Shown one piece after another: positions 40,391 to 48,671 of a stretch of DNA of 64,000 nucleotides. Source of the DNA: Spirochaetes bacterium ADurb.Bin218 (GTDB lineage: Bacteria; Spirochaetota; UBA4802; UBA5550); assembly GCA_002069965.1 (NCBI GenBank), contig MWCI01000002.1, forward strand, positions 48,939-112,938, written 5' to 3'. Both the position numbers and the translations under genes were made by a program. The stretch's first letter is position 1. The number at the start of each line of letters is the position of its first letter. The notes under the pieces are model-generated. The model did not search any database. It was not told the origin of the DNA and saw nothing but the letters and a program-made list of their open reading frames with translations.

Positions 40391-40399
40391 TGGTATAAT
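40391..40399 (+). promoter_or_regulatory. Extended -10 promoter for flaA
   Basis: TGG-TATAAT (-10 at 40394-40399), with no good -35. The ten bases TGGTATAATT are identical to those before tuf (9021-9030), suggesting housekeeping sigma control of flaA. Predicted leader about 45 bases. Confidence 0.6.
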
Positions 40400-40452
40400 T
40401 ATTTATATTGGCATATTGATTATTAATCAATTATTGATTAAAGGAGTTTGCG

Positions 40453-41223
40453 ATGAACAGGAAGTTGAAAGCGACTGCATTGTCTATTCTGATCGGAGCA
40501 CTTGTCCTGGTTTTTGGAAATGATACTTCATTCCTGCATGCTCAGGACAATACCGGGACGAATCAGACAACAGTAAAGGAAAAACCTGATGGATTGGTTG
40601 TTGACTGGCTCAATGATTTTGAAGAGTGTGAAGATTGGCGGGCGGAGGCAACATGTCCTCTGGGTGAAACAAAGATAAGAAAATATCCAGGTAAGCCAAG
40701 ACCTATGAAGGATGGGCAGCCCATTAATGAAAATAATGAGGTGGGAAAGGAATTTGCAGATAAAACTGAGCCTGATGAAAATGGAATTGCTCATGATAAT
40801 AAATTTGTTTTAGGTGTGAAGACATATTTCATGGATAGAGGCTTTGACAGGGTTGAAGTTTTTCCACCCAACGAATATATAATCAGAGGAAAGGCAAAAG
40901 AAATTAAGCTCTGGGTTCTGGGAAGGAAGTTTAGACATACACTTTTTGTAAAGGTAAGAGATTATCGCGGACAGATTCATAAGCTCAAAATAGGAAGGCT
41001 GGATTTCTGGGGTTGGAGAGAAATGTCAGTTATAATTCCAGGATGGTTACCACAGTCATCTAACTACGCTGTAATGGATAAAAATCTTCACTTCGTTTCC
41101 TTCTTTGTGGAAAGTGATAGATTTGAGGCTCCGGGGCCATTCTATTTTTATATGGATCAGTTTAGAGTCGTCACAGATATGTCAGAATTTACTGGCGATG
41201 AAAATATTAAGGATAACTGGTAA
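40453..41223 (+). CDS. Periplasmic flagellar filament sheath protein FlaA (FlaA2-like)
   Basis: 256 residues; FlaA proteins coat the periplasmic flagellum of spirochaetes. Signal peptide about 1-31 (cleavage after HAQ). The FlaA core is seen in KAKEIKLWVLGRKFRHTLFV, DYRGQIHKLKIGRLDFWGWR and FYFYMDQFRVVTDMSEF. The shorter protein precedes the longer, the order I recall for flaA2-flaA1 in Leptospira. The paralogue follows 24 bases later with its own AAGGAGG, so the two should be co-expressed. A strong spirochaete marker. Confidence 0.9.
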   Translation: MNRKLKATALSILIGALVLVFGNDTSFLHAQDNTGTNQTTVKEKPDGLVVDWLNDFEECEDWRAEATCPLGETKIRKYPGKPRPMKDGQPINENNEVGKEFADKTEPDENGIAHDNKFVLGVKTYFMDRGFDRVEVFPPNEYIIRGKAKEIKLWVLGRKFRHTLFVKVRDYRGQIHKLKIGRLDFWGWREMSVIIPGWLPQSSNYAVMDKNLHFVSFFVESDRFEAPGPFYFYMDQFRVVTDMSEFTGDENIKDNW

Positions 41224-41247
41224 CAGTTAAGGGTAAGGAGGCCGGAG

Positions 41248-42171
41248 ATGAATAAAATAAAAAATCGAGTTTTTTCAGTTACATGGTGTCTGACAGCGGC
41301 TTTTATCATTAACTGGGTAGGTATTGCTAATTCAAAAATAGTTACAAATGTTCCTGCAGATGTTTCTGGTGAAGAGATAAGAGCTATTGTTATAGAAGAC
41401 TTTGAGAATGCAAAGATAAGTACTCAGATAGAAGATGATGGATGGTTCGTTTCATCTAATCCTAAGGTATACACAAAGGCCAAGGATGAGGAGACTCTTA
41501 AAAAGAAAAATCCAGTAATGTCTCTTGAGCTAAAGCTCATTGATGGTGGGCCAAATGATATGAAACCTGAAGAGGCCTATTCTATTACAGGCCTGGGAAA
41601 AGAAAAGAAGAAGATCCTTGGTCTTAAGTTCAGGTTTAGATATCCTGGTCCAAATGTAGTATCAATTGATGCTCCCAAGGAAGTTGATTGGAAAGAGAGA
41701 ACTCCTGTGTTAACCTATGATCAGGCCTTAAGACAGGATGTGCAGGAAAGAGGGCTACAACTTCCAGGAAGGGCAAAGGCTATATCCTTGTGGGTTCATG
41801 GAAGAGGGTTTCCATATACACTTGAACTGTGGGTTAAAGATTATAAAGGTGATGTGCATGTGCTTGAAAAACAATCTATAGATTTTGTTGGCTGGAGACC
41901 CTTGACTTTTGAAATTCCAAGTAACATGCCACAGTCTTCTGATACATATCCTTCTACAAGATGTGCAAAACTTATACGTTTTGTTATAAGGGAAGTGACA
42001 AATGTTGCTGGAGAGCATACAAGGACAAGTGCAAGGAATAACTCTGATGTATATGTATTTTTTGACCAGATCAAGGTATTAACTGATACATACGAAGTTT
42101 ACTTTGACGGTATAGATATGCATAAGTCTTTTGAAAAGGGAAGTTCTTCTGATAATCAAAAGCAGCAATAA
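41248..42171 (+). CDS. Periplasmic flagellar filament sheath protein FlaA (FlaA1-like)
   Basis: 307 residues, paralogue of the preceding gene. Signal peptide about 1-29 (cleavage near ANS). Shared blocks: RAKAISLWVHGRGFPYTLEL, DYKGDVHVLEKQSIDFVGWR and VYVFFDQIKVLTDTYEVYFD. It is longer than its partner through an insertion before the core (about 60-130). Hydrophilic C-terminus rich in Ser, Asn and Gln. Tandem hairpins follow. Confidence 0.9.
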   Translation: MNKIKNRVFSVTWCLTAAFIINWVGIANSKIVTNVPADVSGEEIRAIVIEDFENAKISTQIEDDGWFVSSNPKVYTKAKDEETLKKKNPVMSLELKLIDGGPNDMKPEEAYSITGLGKEKKKILGLKFRFRYPGPNVVSIDAPKEVDWKERTPVLTYDQALRQDVQERGLQLPGRAKAISLWVHGRGFPYTLELWVKDYKGDVHVLEKQSIDFVGWRPLTFEIPSNMPQSSDTYPSTRCAKLIRFVIREVTNVAGEHTRTSARNNSDVYVFFDQIKVLTDTYEVYFDGIDMHKSFEKGSSSDNQKQQ

Positions 42172-42193
42172 GTTTTAGTTTAAATATTTCTGT

Positions 42194-42206
42194 TGGGCTT
42201 TGCCCA
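42194..42206 (+). other. Small hairpin after flaA1
   Basis: TGGGC (42194-42198) / GCCCA (42202-42206) with a TTT loop. Its right arm GCCCAT could alternatively pair with ATGGGT of the next hairpin (42241-42246), making two mutually exclusive folds. Possibly part of a tandem terminator. Confidence 0.4.
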
Positions 42207-42221
42207 TATATCTTCAGAAAT

Positions 42222-42246
42222 ACCCATCAAAAAGCAAAGGATGGGT
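42222..42246 (+). terminator. Terminator after flaA2-flaA1
   Basis: 7-bp stem ACCCATC (42222-42228) / GATGGGT (42240-42246), 11-base loop, then TTTTCTGTTTTTTT. Ends the flaA operon. Confidence 0.75.
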
Positions 42247-42353
42247 TTTTCTGTTTTTTTAAAGTGCCAAAAAAAGGTTAATTTGACTCTTTTGTTGAGT
42301 TTTTTGGCGAAGGTCTTTTGTGATTTTAAATTTTTGTTAGGCGGGATAGGAAC

Positions 42354-45053
42354 ATGTCAAAGAATAAAACAATTGAAAAGATTTTGTCGCTTTTTAAAGA
42401 GGAATCCTGGGGGAGAATTGAACCTAAGGATGTTGGGATTTCCAGATTCAAAATACTTGATGATATAGTGACTTCCATAACATCAGAAAATATTGCAGAT
42501 GATGCTCTCGCTTTGTGCAAGAGCCATCTTGAGGAGCATCCAAATTCAATAACAGCGGCCTATATTGCTGGTCTGCTTGGCTATCAGCTTGACAGAATCG
42601 ATGAAAAAAAACACCTGAGAAAACTTGTAGAGAAATTTACAGAAAATCACAAATGGGCTGTTGTGGAACTGCTCTGTGAAAAAATTCTCGAATATGGTGA
42701 AAGCAGTTTTGCAATGCGTTCCCTGGCAACAAGTCTCGAACGATTGGGGAGGAGTAAAGAGGTAATTCCTGTTCTGGAAAATCTTCTAAAGATAGACAGA
42801 TTTGATGCTAATATTGCCAAGAAACTGGCTTCTGCTGTTTTGACTCAGGATCAGGAAAAGGGCATTCAGTATATGAAGCTTGCCATTGAGGGCTTTATCA
42901 AAATGAAGGATTTTGATGAGATTGCACCTCTGTGGCAAAAGCTTGTAACTTACTCCTGGCAGGATATTCAATTTTTTGAGAAGATAGAGAGACAGCTTGT
43001 TGAAGCAAAACAACAGGATCTTGCTGCTGACCTGCTCAAGATATTATTAAATAAATATAGAGATGATGAAAATCCAGAGAGAGCCATTGAGCTGTTGAAA
43101 AAAATTCTTCTCTACAGACCGGATGATCTCCATTCAAGGAGAGAACTAATCAAACTATATGAGGCAAAATACAAGGATCATTCTCAATTTGCTCAGTTTT
43201 TGAGATTGTCCAAGCTTAATAATTTTAAGGCTCCTGTAAAGTTTGCAATTCAGGATTTTGAAAAAAATATAGTATTTGATAAGGACAATTATGTTTATCA
43301 TAATACTTGGGGTCTTGGGAAAATAGTTGAGATTAGCAGCGATGGAATAAAAATTGATTTCAAGGATAAACCTCAACATAACATGTCTATTCAGATGGCC
43401 TTGCAATCTTTAAAGCCAATAAATAAGGATCACCTCTATGTAATGAAACATGAGGATTTTTCTCTTCTAAAAGAGTTATTTGAAACAGACCTCATTCAGT
43501 TTTTTCAGATACTAATGAGATCCTTTGGTGGTGAGATGGAGGTATCTGCTATTAAATCTGAGCTTGTGCCAGATTTTGTAGAAGAGAAAAATTGGACAAA
43601 GTGGTGGAGTAAGGCCAGAACTATTATCAAAAAAGATCCGTTATTTGGAGTTTCTGATAAAAAGAAAAATGTTGTTTTTATGCGAGATAAGCCTCTCAAT
43701 TTTGCAGAGGAACTTCTTGGAAAATTTACATCAACCTCTTCCTTCGGTGATAAACTTGATATTGCCATAGAGTTTATAAACAACATTGATATATCAGAGG
43801 GAGAAAATATTGCTCCATACTTTATTGATTATTTTTCTGAGGAGTTTAAGGGTGATTCCAATACAAGGCAGATATTGTCTTATTTTATTTTAAGCGATCT
43901 TGCCAAATACTCTGAACAGTTAGCCGGGAAGATTTCTCATATCAAAGAGAGGATTATTGACTTTATAAAAAGTAGTAATGAGCTTCCTATAATTTCAATA
44001 AAGATAGGCTCTTACGATTACAAAAAGAATTTTGTAAATCTCATAGTTGAGGCAAGAAGTGATTGGCCATCAGTTTTACTTGAATTGCTTTTTGAGACTC
44101 CAGTGAGGATTCATAAATATATAGTGAATATTCTTCTTCGTCACCATGAGTATAGAACTATAAATAAGTTCATTGAAAGGGTAATACCTGGAGCCAGACA
44201 ATACCCAGAGATTTTTATATGGGTAGCGAAGAATATTTTTACAGGGTCGTGGAAATATGAGTGGTTGGATTATTCCGAGACAAATCTCATACTTGCATAT
44301 TTTCGACTGATGAACGAGTTGAATAAGATTGAGGTTGAAGGTGCAAGGCTTAAGAACATGATGATGGAGCTTCTCTTTGAGGATAATGGTGAAGTGCTTA
44401 AAAATATAGTCACCAGAAGCGATCGAAATATAGCTGAAAAGATCTTTGATATCTTTGAAAATCTCTCTTATGTTGATGAGTCGCAACTGGCAAAGTTTGA
44501 GGATGTTGTTAAATCGAAATTTTCTAATATAGCTGAACACAAAGCTCAGGTAGAGGAAGAGTGGAAAATCGATACAGAAAAACTCATAGTAACAAGAGAA
44601 GGTTTTGAACGTAAAAAAAGTGAACTTGATCACATGGTAAATGTTGAGATGGTAACTTTATCTCAGGAGCTTTCAGCTGTCTCTGAGGCCTCAGGCGATA
44701 TAAGAGAGAATGTTGACTATAATGCTCTCATGGAAAAGCAGGCAATACTGAAACTTGCAATTTCAAGACTCGATGAGGAATTGAAAAAGGCGGATGTTCT
44801 TGATGTTTCAAAAATAAATGCAGACTCTGTAAATGTTGGGACTAAAGTTGAACTTCAGGATTTAGAAACATCTAAGGTTCTTTCCTTTACAATTCTTGGG
44901 CCATGGGATGCTGATTTTGAGAAAGGTATATTGTCTTACAGATCTCCCATTGCAAAGGCTATGATTGGGAAGAAGATAGGGGAGGAGGTCAGCTTTAACA
45001 TTGACGATGAATTGAGAAAATTTAAAATACTTTCTATAGCAAAGTATATATAG
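42354..45053 (+). CDS. greA: Long spirochaete-type transcription elongation factor GreA
   Basis: 899 residues. The last ~150 form a GreA/GreB factor: an antiparallel coiled coil whose tip GDIRENVDYNALMEKQ keeps the acidic residues that stimulate RNA cleavage in backtracked polymerase, then the FKBP-like domain (SPIAKAMIGKKIGEEVSF). The first ~300 residues are helical repeats of TPR/HAT type, with a small beta segment near 315-360 (VYHNTWGLGKIVEI). Ordinary GreA is about 158 residues; Borrelia and Treponema carry a comparably long form, so this supports a spirochaete. The role of the repeats is unknown. Single gene between terminators. Confidence 0.9.
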   Translation: MSKNKTIEKILSLFKEESWGRIEPKDVGISRFKILDDIVTSITSENIADDALALCKSHLEEHPNSITAAYIAGLLGYQLDRIDEKKHLRKLVEKFTENHKWAVVELLCEKILEYGESSFAMRSLATSLERLGRSKEVIPVLENLLKIDRFDANIAKKLASAVLTQDQEKGIQYMKLAIEGFIKMKDFDEIAPLWQKLVTYSWQDIQFFEKIERQLVEAKQQDLAADLLKILLNKYRDDENPERAIELLKKILLYRPDDLHSRRELIKLYEAKYKDHSQFAQFLRLSKLNNFKAPVKFAIQDFEKNIVFDKDNYVYHNTWGLGKIVEISSDGIKIDFKDKPQHNMSIQMALQSLKPINKDHLYVMKHEDFSLLKELFETDLIQFFQILMRSFGGEMEVSAIKSELVPDFVEEKNWTKWWSKARTIIKKDPLFGVSDKKKNVVFMRDKPLNFAEELLGKFTSTSSFGDKLDIAIEFINNIDISEGENIAPYFIDYFSEEFKGDSNTRQILSYFILSDLAKYSEQLAGKISHIKERIIDFIKSSNELPIISIKIGSYDYKKNFVNLIVEARSDWPSVLLELLFETPVRIHKYIVNILLRHHEYRTINKFIERVIPGARQYPEIFIWVAKNIFTGSWKYEWLDYSETNLILAYFRLMNELNKIEVEGARLKNMMMELLFEDNGEVLKNIVTRSDRNIAEKIFDIFENLSYVDESQLAKFEDVVKSKFSNIAEHKAQVEEEWKIDTEKLIVTREGFERKKSELDHMVNVEMVTLSQELSAVSEASGDIRENVDYNALMEKQAILKLAISRLDEELKKADVLDVSKINADSVNVGTKVELQDLETSKVLSFTILGPWDADFEKGILSYRSPIAKAMIGKKIGEEVSFNIDDELRKFKILSIAKYI

Positions 45054-45058
45054 AGTGA

Positions 45059-45075
45059 GAGGGCTATGAGCCCTC
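45059..45075. terminator. Bidirectional terminator between greA and the M23 gene
   Basis: Stem GAGGGCT (45059-45065) / AGCCCTC (45069-45075) with an ATG loop, followed on + by TTATTTTATAAA. Serves the convergent genes on both sides. Confidence 0.75.
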
Positions 45076-46008
45076 TTATTTTATAAAGTCCTCTGGATTA
45101 ACTACAGTGTCTCCTTTGCGCACTTCAAAGTGAAGATGGGGTCCTGTGGATCTTCCAGTATTGCCCACTTTGCCTATGACTTCTGACTGTGAAACTCTGT
45201 CTCCACTTTTTGCTATTATTTTTGATAAATGACCATAGTAGGTAAATAGATTATCTCTGTGTTTTATTATTATGAGATTGCCATATCCGTTTTTGACATA
45301 TTCACTTTTTATTACAATACCTTCTGCTGCTGCATAAACAGGCGTGCCAATTGGTGCAGAGATATCTATGCCTTTGTGATAATTATAACCTTTTTTTGAT
45401 ACTGGATCAATGCGCTTGCCAAATTTACTTGAAATTTTGCCTCTGGCTGGAATTATTAAATTCCAGTCAGTTTTTCCATTGTTTTTATTTATTTCCTCTG
45501 GCAGATCATCTGAGATAAATCCTCCAAAGACCCATCCCTCCTCTCCATTTTCTTTTCTGATGAGAAGCCATGGGGCTTTTATCCCATTTATGGTATCAAA
45601 TTTATCAGATTGATATAGAATTTCTACTTTTTCTTTGAATTTTAATTTTCCAATCTTCTCTGAAGAAGAATCATCCATTGATCTGATGTTTAAGCTATCA
45701 GTTGTTACAAATCCATATATCTTTGGAGGAATAGCTCCTGTGGAATAAAATTCATCTGTATCTTTTATTTCTGTAATATTATTTTCATCAACAGGAAAAG
45801 ATATTTTGACATTATCTTCTTTAAGGATTGAATTTGTCTCTTCCAGAAAAGCTCCCATAGCTTTGATTATTGAATCTTTATTGCTTATGTCTCTGGAACG
45901 CTGTTTTTTTACAGACTCTTCATGTTTTTTAAAATATTTATTTTCGGAGTAAATTATTGCAAAGGGGATTATAATGAAGGCTATTAAAAATAGAGATATC
46001 TTTTTCAT
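45076..46008 (-). CDS. SH3b-M23 peptidoglycan endopeptidase
   Basis: 310 residues; M23 (LytM/lysostaphin-type) zinc endopeptidases cut peptidoglycan cross-links in the periplasm. N-terminal signal or anchor helix (about 4-20), an SH3b domain (about 96-170; DSLNIRSMDDSSSEKIGKL and WLLIRKENGEEGWVFGG), then M23 (about 180-310) with the ligands HKGIDIS and HLHFEV and the catalytic block YYGHLSKI intact, so it should be active rather than an EnvC/NlpD-like activator. AAGGAG precedes the ATG. Confidence 0.92.
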   Translation of the reverse strand: MKKISLFLIAFIIIPFAIIYSENKYFKKHEESVKKQRSRDISNKDSIIKAMGAFLEETNSILKEDNVKISFPVDENNITEIKDTDEFYSTGAIPPKIYGFVTTDSLNIRSMDDSSSEKIGKLKFKEKVEILYQSDKFDTINGIKAPWLLIRKENGEEGWVFGGFISDDLPEEINKNNGKTDWNLIIPARGKISSKFGKRIDPVSKKGYNYHKGIDISAPIGTPVYAAAEGIVIKSEYVKNGYGNLIIIKHRDNLFTYYGHLSKIIAKSGDRVSQSEVIGKVGNTGRSTGPHLHFEVRKGDTVVNPEDFIK

Positions 46009-46177
46009 GTTAAACTCCTTTTATTTTATTATCGGAATTTTGACCTGCTTTTGCTCTATGTGTTTTTATTTTAAGTAGATAAATTTTTTGTTTGATTATT
46101 TTATAGAGCTACTTTAATATAGAACAAATCCGCTTTTGCAGAGCTTCTAAAAAATACTTATTTTAAGCAGGTGATAG

Positions 46178-47734
46178 ATGCTAAAAAGTTTTTTTACCAG
46201 AATTTTCTTGCCCAGAGAAAATTTTCCAGACACATATGAGGGGGAACTTAACTATCAAAGCCATTTTGTAGTTGTTGCTGCATCTTTTATATGTATATTT
46301 GCCTGGCTTGGATATATAAAGCCAGATTCAACTTTATACCCAGACAAACCTATAATAGTTTATCTTCGCATTGGACTTACGGTTGTTTCTTCATTTATAT
46401 TTATTTTGACATTTTTCAATTATTTTAAAGTCAGGAGTATGTATCTACTGGCTGCTTTGGGATTATATCTGGAACTGGCCACTGCAATTCTTACAGGTGC
46501 AACTGGAGGTGATCCTGTTTATATGGCGGGTTATTTTTTCGTTCTCGTTCTTGTAATTGTTGCACCTGTGGCGAGAATTTTGTTGTGGTTAATGATTTTA
46601 CTTTCCGTTGCTTCTTTTTTTATTATGGGCTCTTTTAATAATATTGATTTTAGATCACCTCGAGGTCAGTATTCCCTTAATGACTTTATCATTGTGGTTT
46701 TGTTTGTTCTTGCTTTCATATATATACTCGATAAAATGAGAATGAGGATATGGGAAAAGTCGCAGGAACTAAAAGCCAACAGAGAGGAGATATCCTTTCA
46801 GCACAAAAAACAGCATGAGATAATAACTGAGGCTTCAGAGCTGATTGCAAAATTAAAAGATACAACTACAGTTCTTAAGAAATTTTCTTTTGATATTTCT
46901 TCTTCTGTGGAGGAGCAAGCCCCAATTGTATCCAGTACTCTTCTTTCGTCTAATAATGTTATATCATCCTTTTCTACTATTAGAGATAATACAGAGGGAC
47001 AGGTTAATTTTAACAAAAAAGGTGTTGAACTGATAAATAAGTTGAAAGAAGAGTTTGGTGCAACTCTTTCTTCCAGTGAAAATGTTAGAAGAGATTCCAT
47101 TAATCTTCAAAGCTTAACTCGTAAGTGCAATGATAAGCTTGACAATGCTTCAACCACCATAACTACACTTAAAGATGAATCTTCCCGAATTGCAGAAATC
47201 TCAGAGACAATAAATGATATAGCGGATAAAACTGCTTTGCTATCATTAAATGCTTCTATTGAATCAGCCCGTGCAGGTGAACACGGCAGAGGTTTTGCAG
47301 TTGTAGCAGGGGAGATCTCAAAACTTGCAGATGACAGCATGAAATCAGCAAAGGCCATTAGCGATATTATAAGGATGTCAGTTATGAGGATAGTCGAGGC
47401 ATCAGATCAGCTTACTGAGACTTCTGAATTTTTGACAGAGGTAATAAAAATTGCAGAAGAGAATAGAAGCTTTTTGGATAAGCTCGCTGAGATGATAAAG
47501 CTCCTCAGTGTAAGCTTTGGTGAAATTATGGAATACTTTAATCTTTCAGTTAAATATACAGAACTTATTGATGAACTCACTGTAAAGAATATGTATGATA
47601 TTGCAACCTATCAGCAGATGATAAACAGGATTGAAAGTTTTTTTTCACAGTTGACAGAGATGTCCCGATCCATTGATGATATCTCTGGAAAAGTAAACGA
47701 GGGATTCCTTAGACTTGAAAAGATAATAGGTTAG
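46178..47734 (+). CDS. Methyl-accepting chemotaxis-type protein with six-helix membrane domain
   Basis: 518 residues. About six transmembrane helices (about 30-185) with almost no periplasmic domain, a coiled coil, and an MCP signalling domain whose tip region reads [20 protein letters not shown] then [20 protein letters not shown]. The tip differs from consensus (VVAEEV is VVAGEI), but the hairpin is intact. The ligand must be sensed within or at the membrane. The ZIP transporter begins three bases after its stop, so the two are surely co-transcribed. Another six-helix MCP lies at 54516. Confidence 0.88.
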   Translation: MLKSFFTRIFLPRENFPDTYEGELNYQSHFVVVAASFICIFAWLGYIKPDSTLYPDKPIIVYLRIGLTVVSSFIFILTFFNYFKVRSMYLLAALGLYLELATAILTGATGGDPVYMAGYFFVLVLVIVAPVARILLWLMILLSVASFFIMGSFNNIDFRSPRGQYSLNDFIIVVLFVLAFIYILDKMRMRIWEKSQELKANREEISFQHKKQHEIITEASELIAKLKDTTTVLKKFSFDISSSVEEQAPIVSSTLLSSNNVISSFSTIRDNTEGQVNFNKKGVELINKLKEEFGATLSSSENVRRDSINLQSLTRKCNDKLDNASTTITTLKDESSRIAEISETINDIADKTALLSLNASIESARAGEHGRGFAVVAGEISKLADDSMKSAKAISDIIRMSVMRIVEASDQLTETSEFLTEVIKIAEENRSFLDKLAEMIKLLSVSFGEIMEYFNLSVKYTELIDELTVKNMYDIATYQQMINRIESFFSQLTEMSRSIDDISGKVNEGFLRLEKIIG

Positions 47735-47737
47735 GAT

Positions 47738-48553
47738 ATGTTTGATTCATTTATATCTTTTTCACCTGTGTGCAATGCCTTTTTTGCAACTCTCTTTACA
47801 TGGTTTGTTACAGCAGCAGGAGCTGCACTTGTTTTTTTCTTTAAGAGTATTAATAGAAAGGTGCTTGATTCCATGCTGGGCTTTGCAGCTGGGGTTATGA
47901 TTGCAGCAAGTTTTTGGTCTCTCTTAAGCCCGGGGATGGAGATGGCTGGAGAGCTTGGACTCAATGTCTGGATTACTGCAGCTGTTGGTTTTATGTCCGG
48001 TGGTATTTTTATGAGGGTGATTGATATGGTGCTTCCACATATTCATACAACTGGAATACATGACTCTGAGGATGGCATACATACCTCGTGGAAAAGAAGT
48101 ACTTTGCTTGTCCTTGCCATTACTTTACACAATATACCTGAGGGGCTTGCTGTAGGGGTTGCCTTTGGAGCTGCTGCTGCAGGGTTGCCATCTGCCACAT
48201 GGGGCTCTGCCATTGCCCTTGCTCTTGGTATTGGGTTGCAAAATTTTCCTGAGGGGGCTGCTGTGTCAATACCTCTAAGACGTGAGGGGCTATCACGTTC
48301 TAAGAGTTTTTTTATTGGACAGTTTTCTGGTATGGTAGAGCCAGTTGCAGGTATAATTGGAGCTGTCTTTGTTATGCACATGAAGTGGCTTTTGCCCTAT
48401 GCCCTATGCTTTGCTGCAGGGGCTATGATTTTTGTAGTTGTGGAGGAGCTCATCCCTGAATCCCAGAGTGATGAGGCCAATATAGATCTTGTAACCATGG
48501 TTACTATGCTTGGATTTACTGTGATGATGGTTTTAGATGTTGCCCTGGCTTGA
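47738..48553 (+). CDS. ZIP family divalent metal transporter (ZupT-like)
   Basis: 271 residues, inner-membrane metal importer with about eight helices. The two metal-binding helices are clear: HNIPEGLAVGVAFG (helix 4) and NFPEGAAVSIPLRREG (helix 5), then EELIPES. A His-containing loop (LPHIHTTGIHDSEDGIHT) lies between helices 3 and 4, as in many ZIPs. Substrate probably Zn2+ or Fe2+; not decided by sequence. Coupled to the upstream chemoreceptor. Confidence 0.92.
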   Translation: MFDSFISFSPVCNAFFATLFTWFVTAAGAALVFFFKSINRKVLDSMLGFAAGVMIAASFWSLLSPGMEMAGELGLNVWITAAVGFMSGGIFMRVIDMVLPHIHTTGIHDSEDGIHTSWKRSTLLVLAITLHNIPEGLAVGVAFGAAAAGLPSATWGSAIALALGIGLQNFPEGAAVSIPLRREGLSRSKSFFIGQFSGMVEPVAGIIGAVFVMHMKWLLPYALCFAAGAMIFVVVEELIPESQSDEANIDLVTMVTMLGFTVMMVLDVALA

Positions 48554-48671
48554 GGGTCTAAATTATTTTTTCTTTCCATAAATATTTCTTGTCTTTTTGG
48601 TGCCTCTTTATTTTCTGTTTTTCATATTCCTGTATTGAATTATTAGTCCCTTAATGTCTACTGGAGGATTT

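Larger units (their letters stand above)
40022..40452. other. 431-base AT-rich divergent gap before flaA2
   Basis: No gene. It separates the lepB-like gene (minus) from flaA2 (plus). It holds an inverted repeat ATCTCT-TGAG-AGAGAT (40198-40213), a TTGACA (40278-40283) followed 17 bases later by TAAATT (40301-40306), and an extended -10 (40391-40399). The flaA2 ribosome binding site is AAGGAG (40441-40446). Two promoters for flaA are plausible. Confidence 0.55.

Noticed and set aside
44076..44633. 185-codon open frame on - over greA
   Set aside because: Shadow; overlaps the conserved GreA region and shows no own features.
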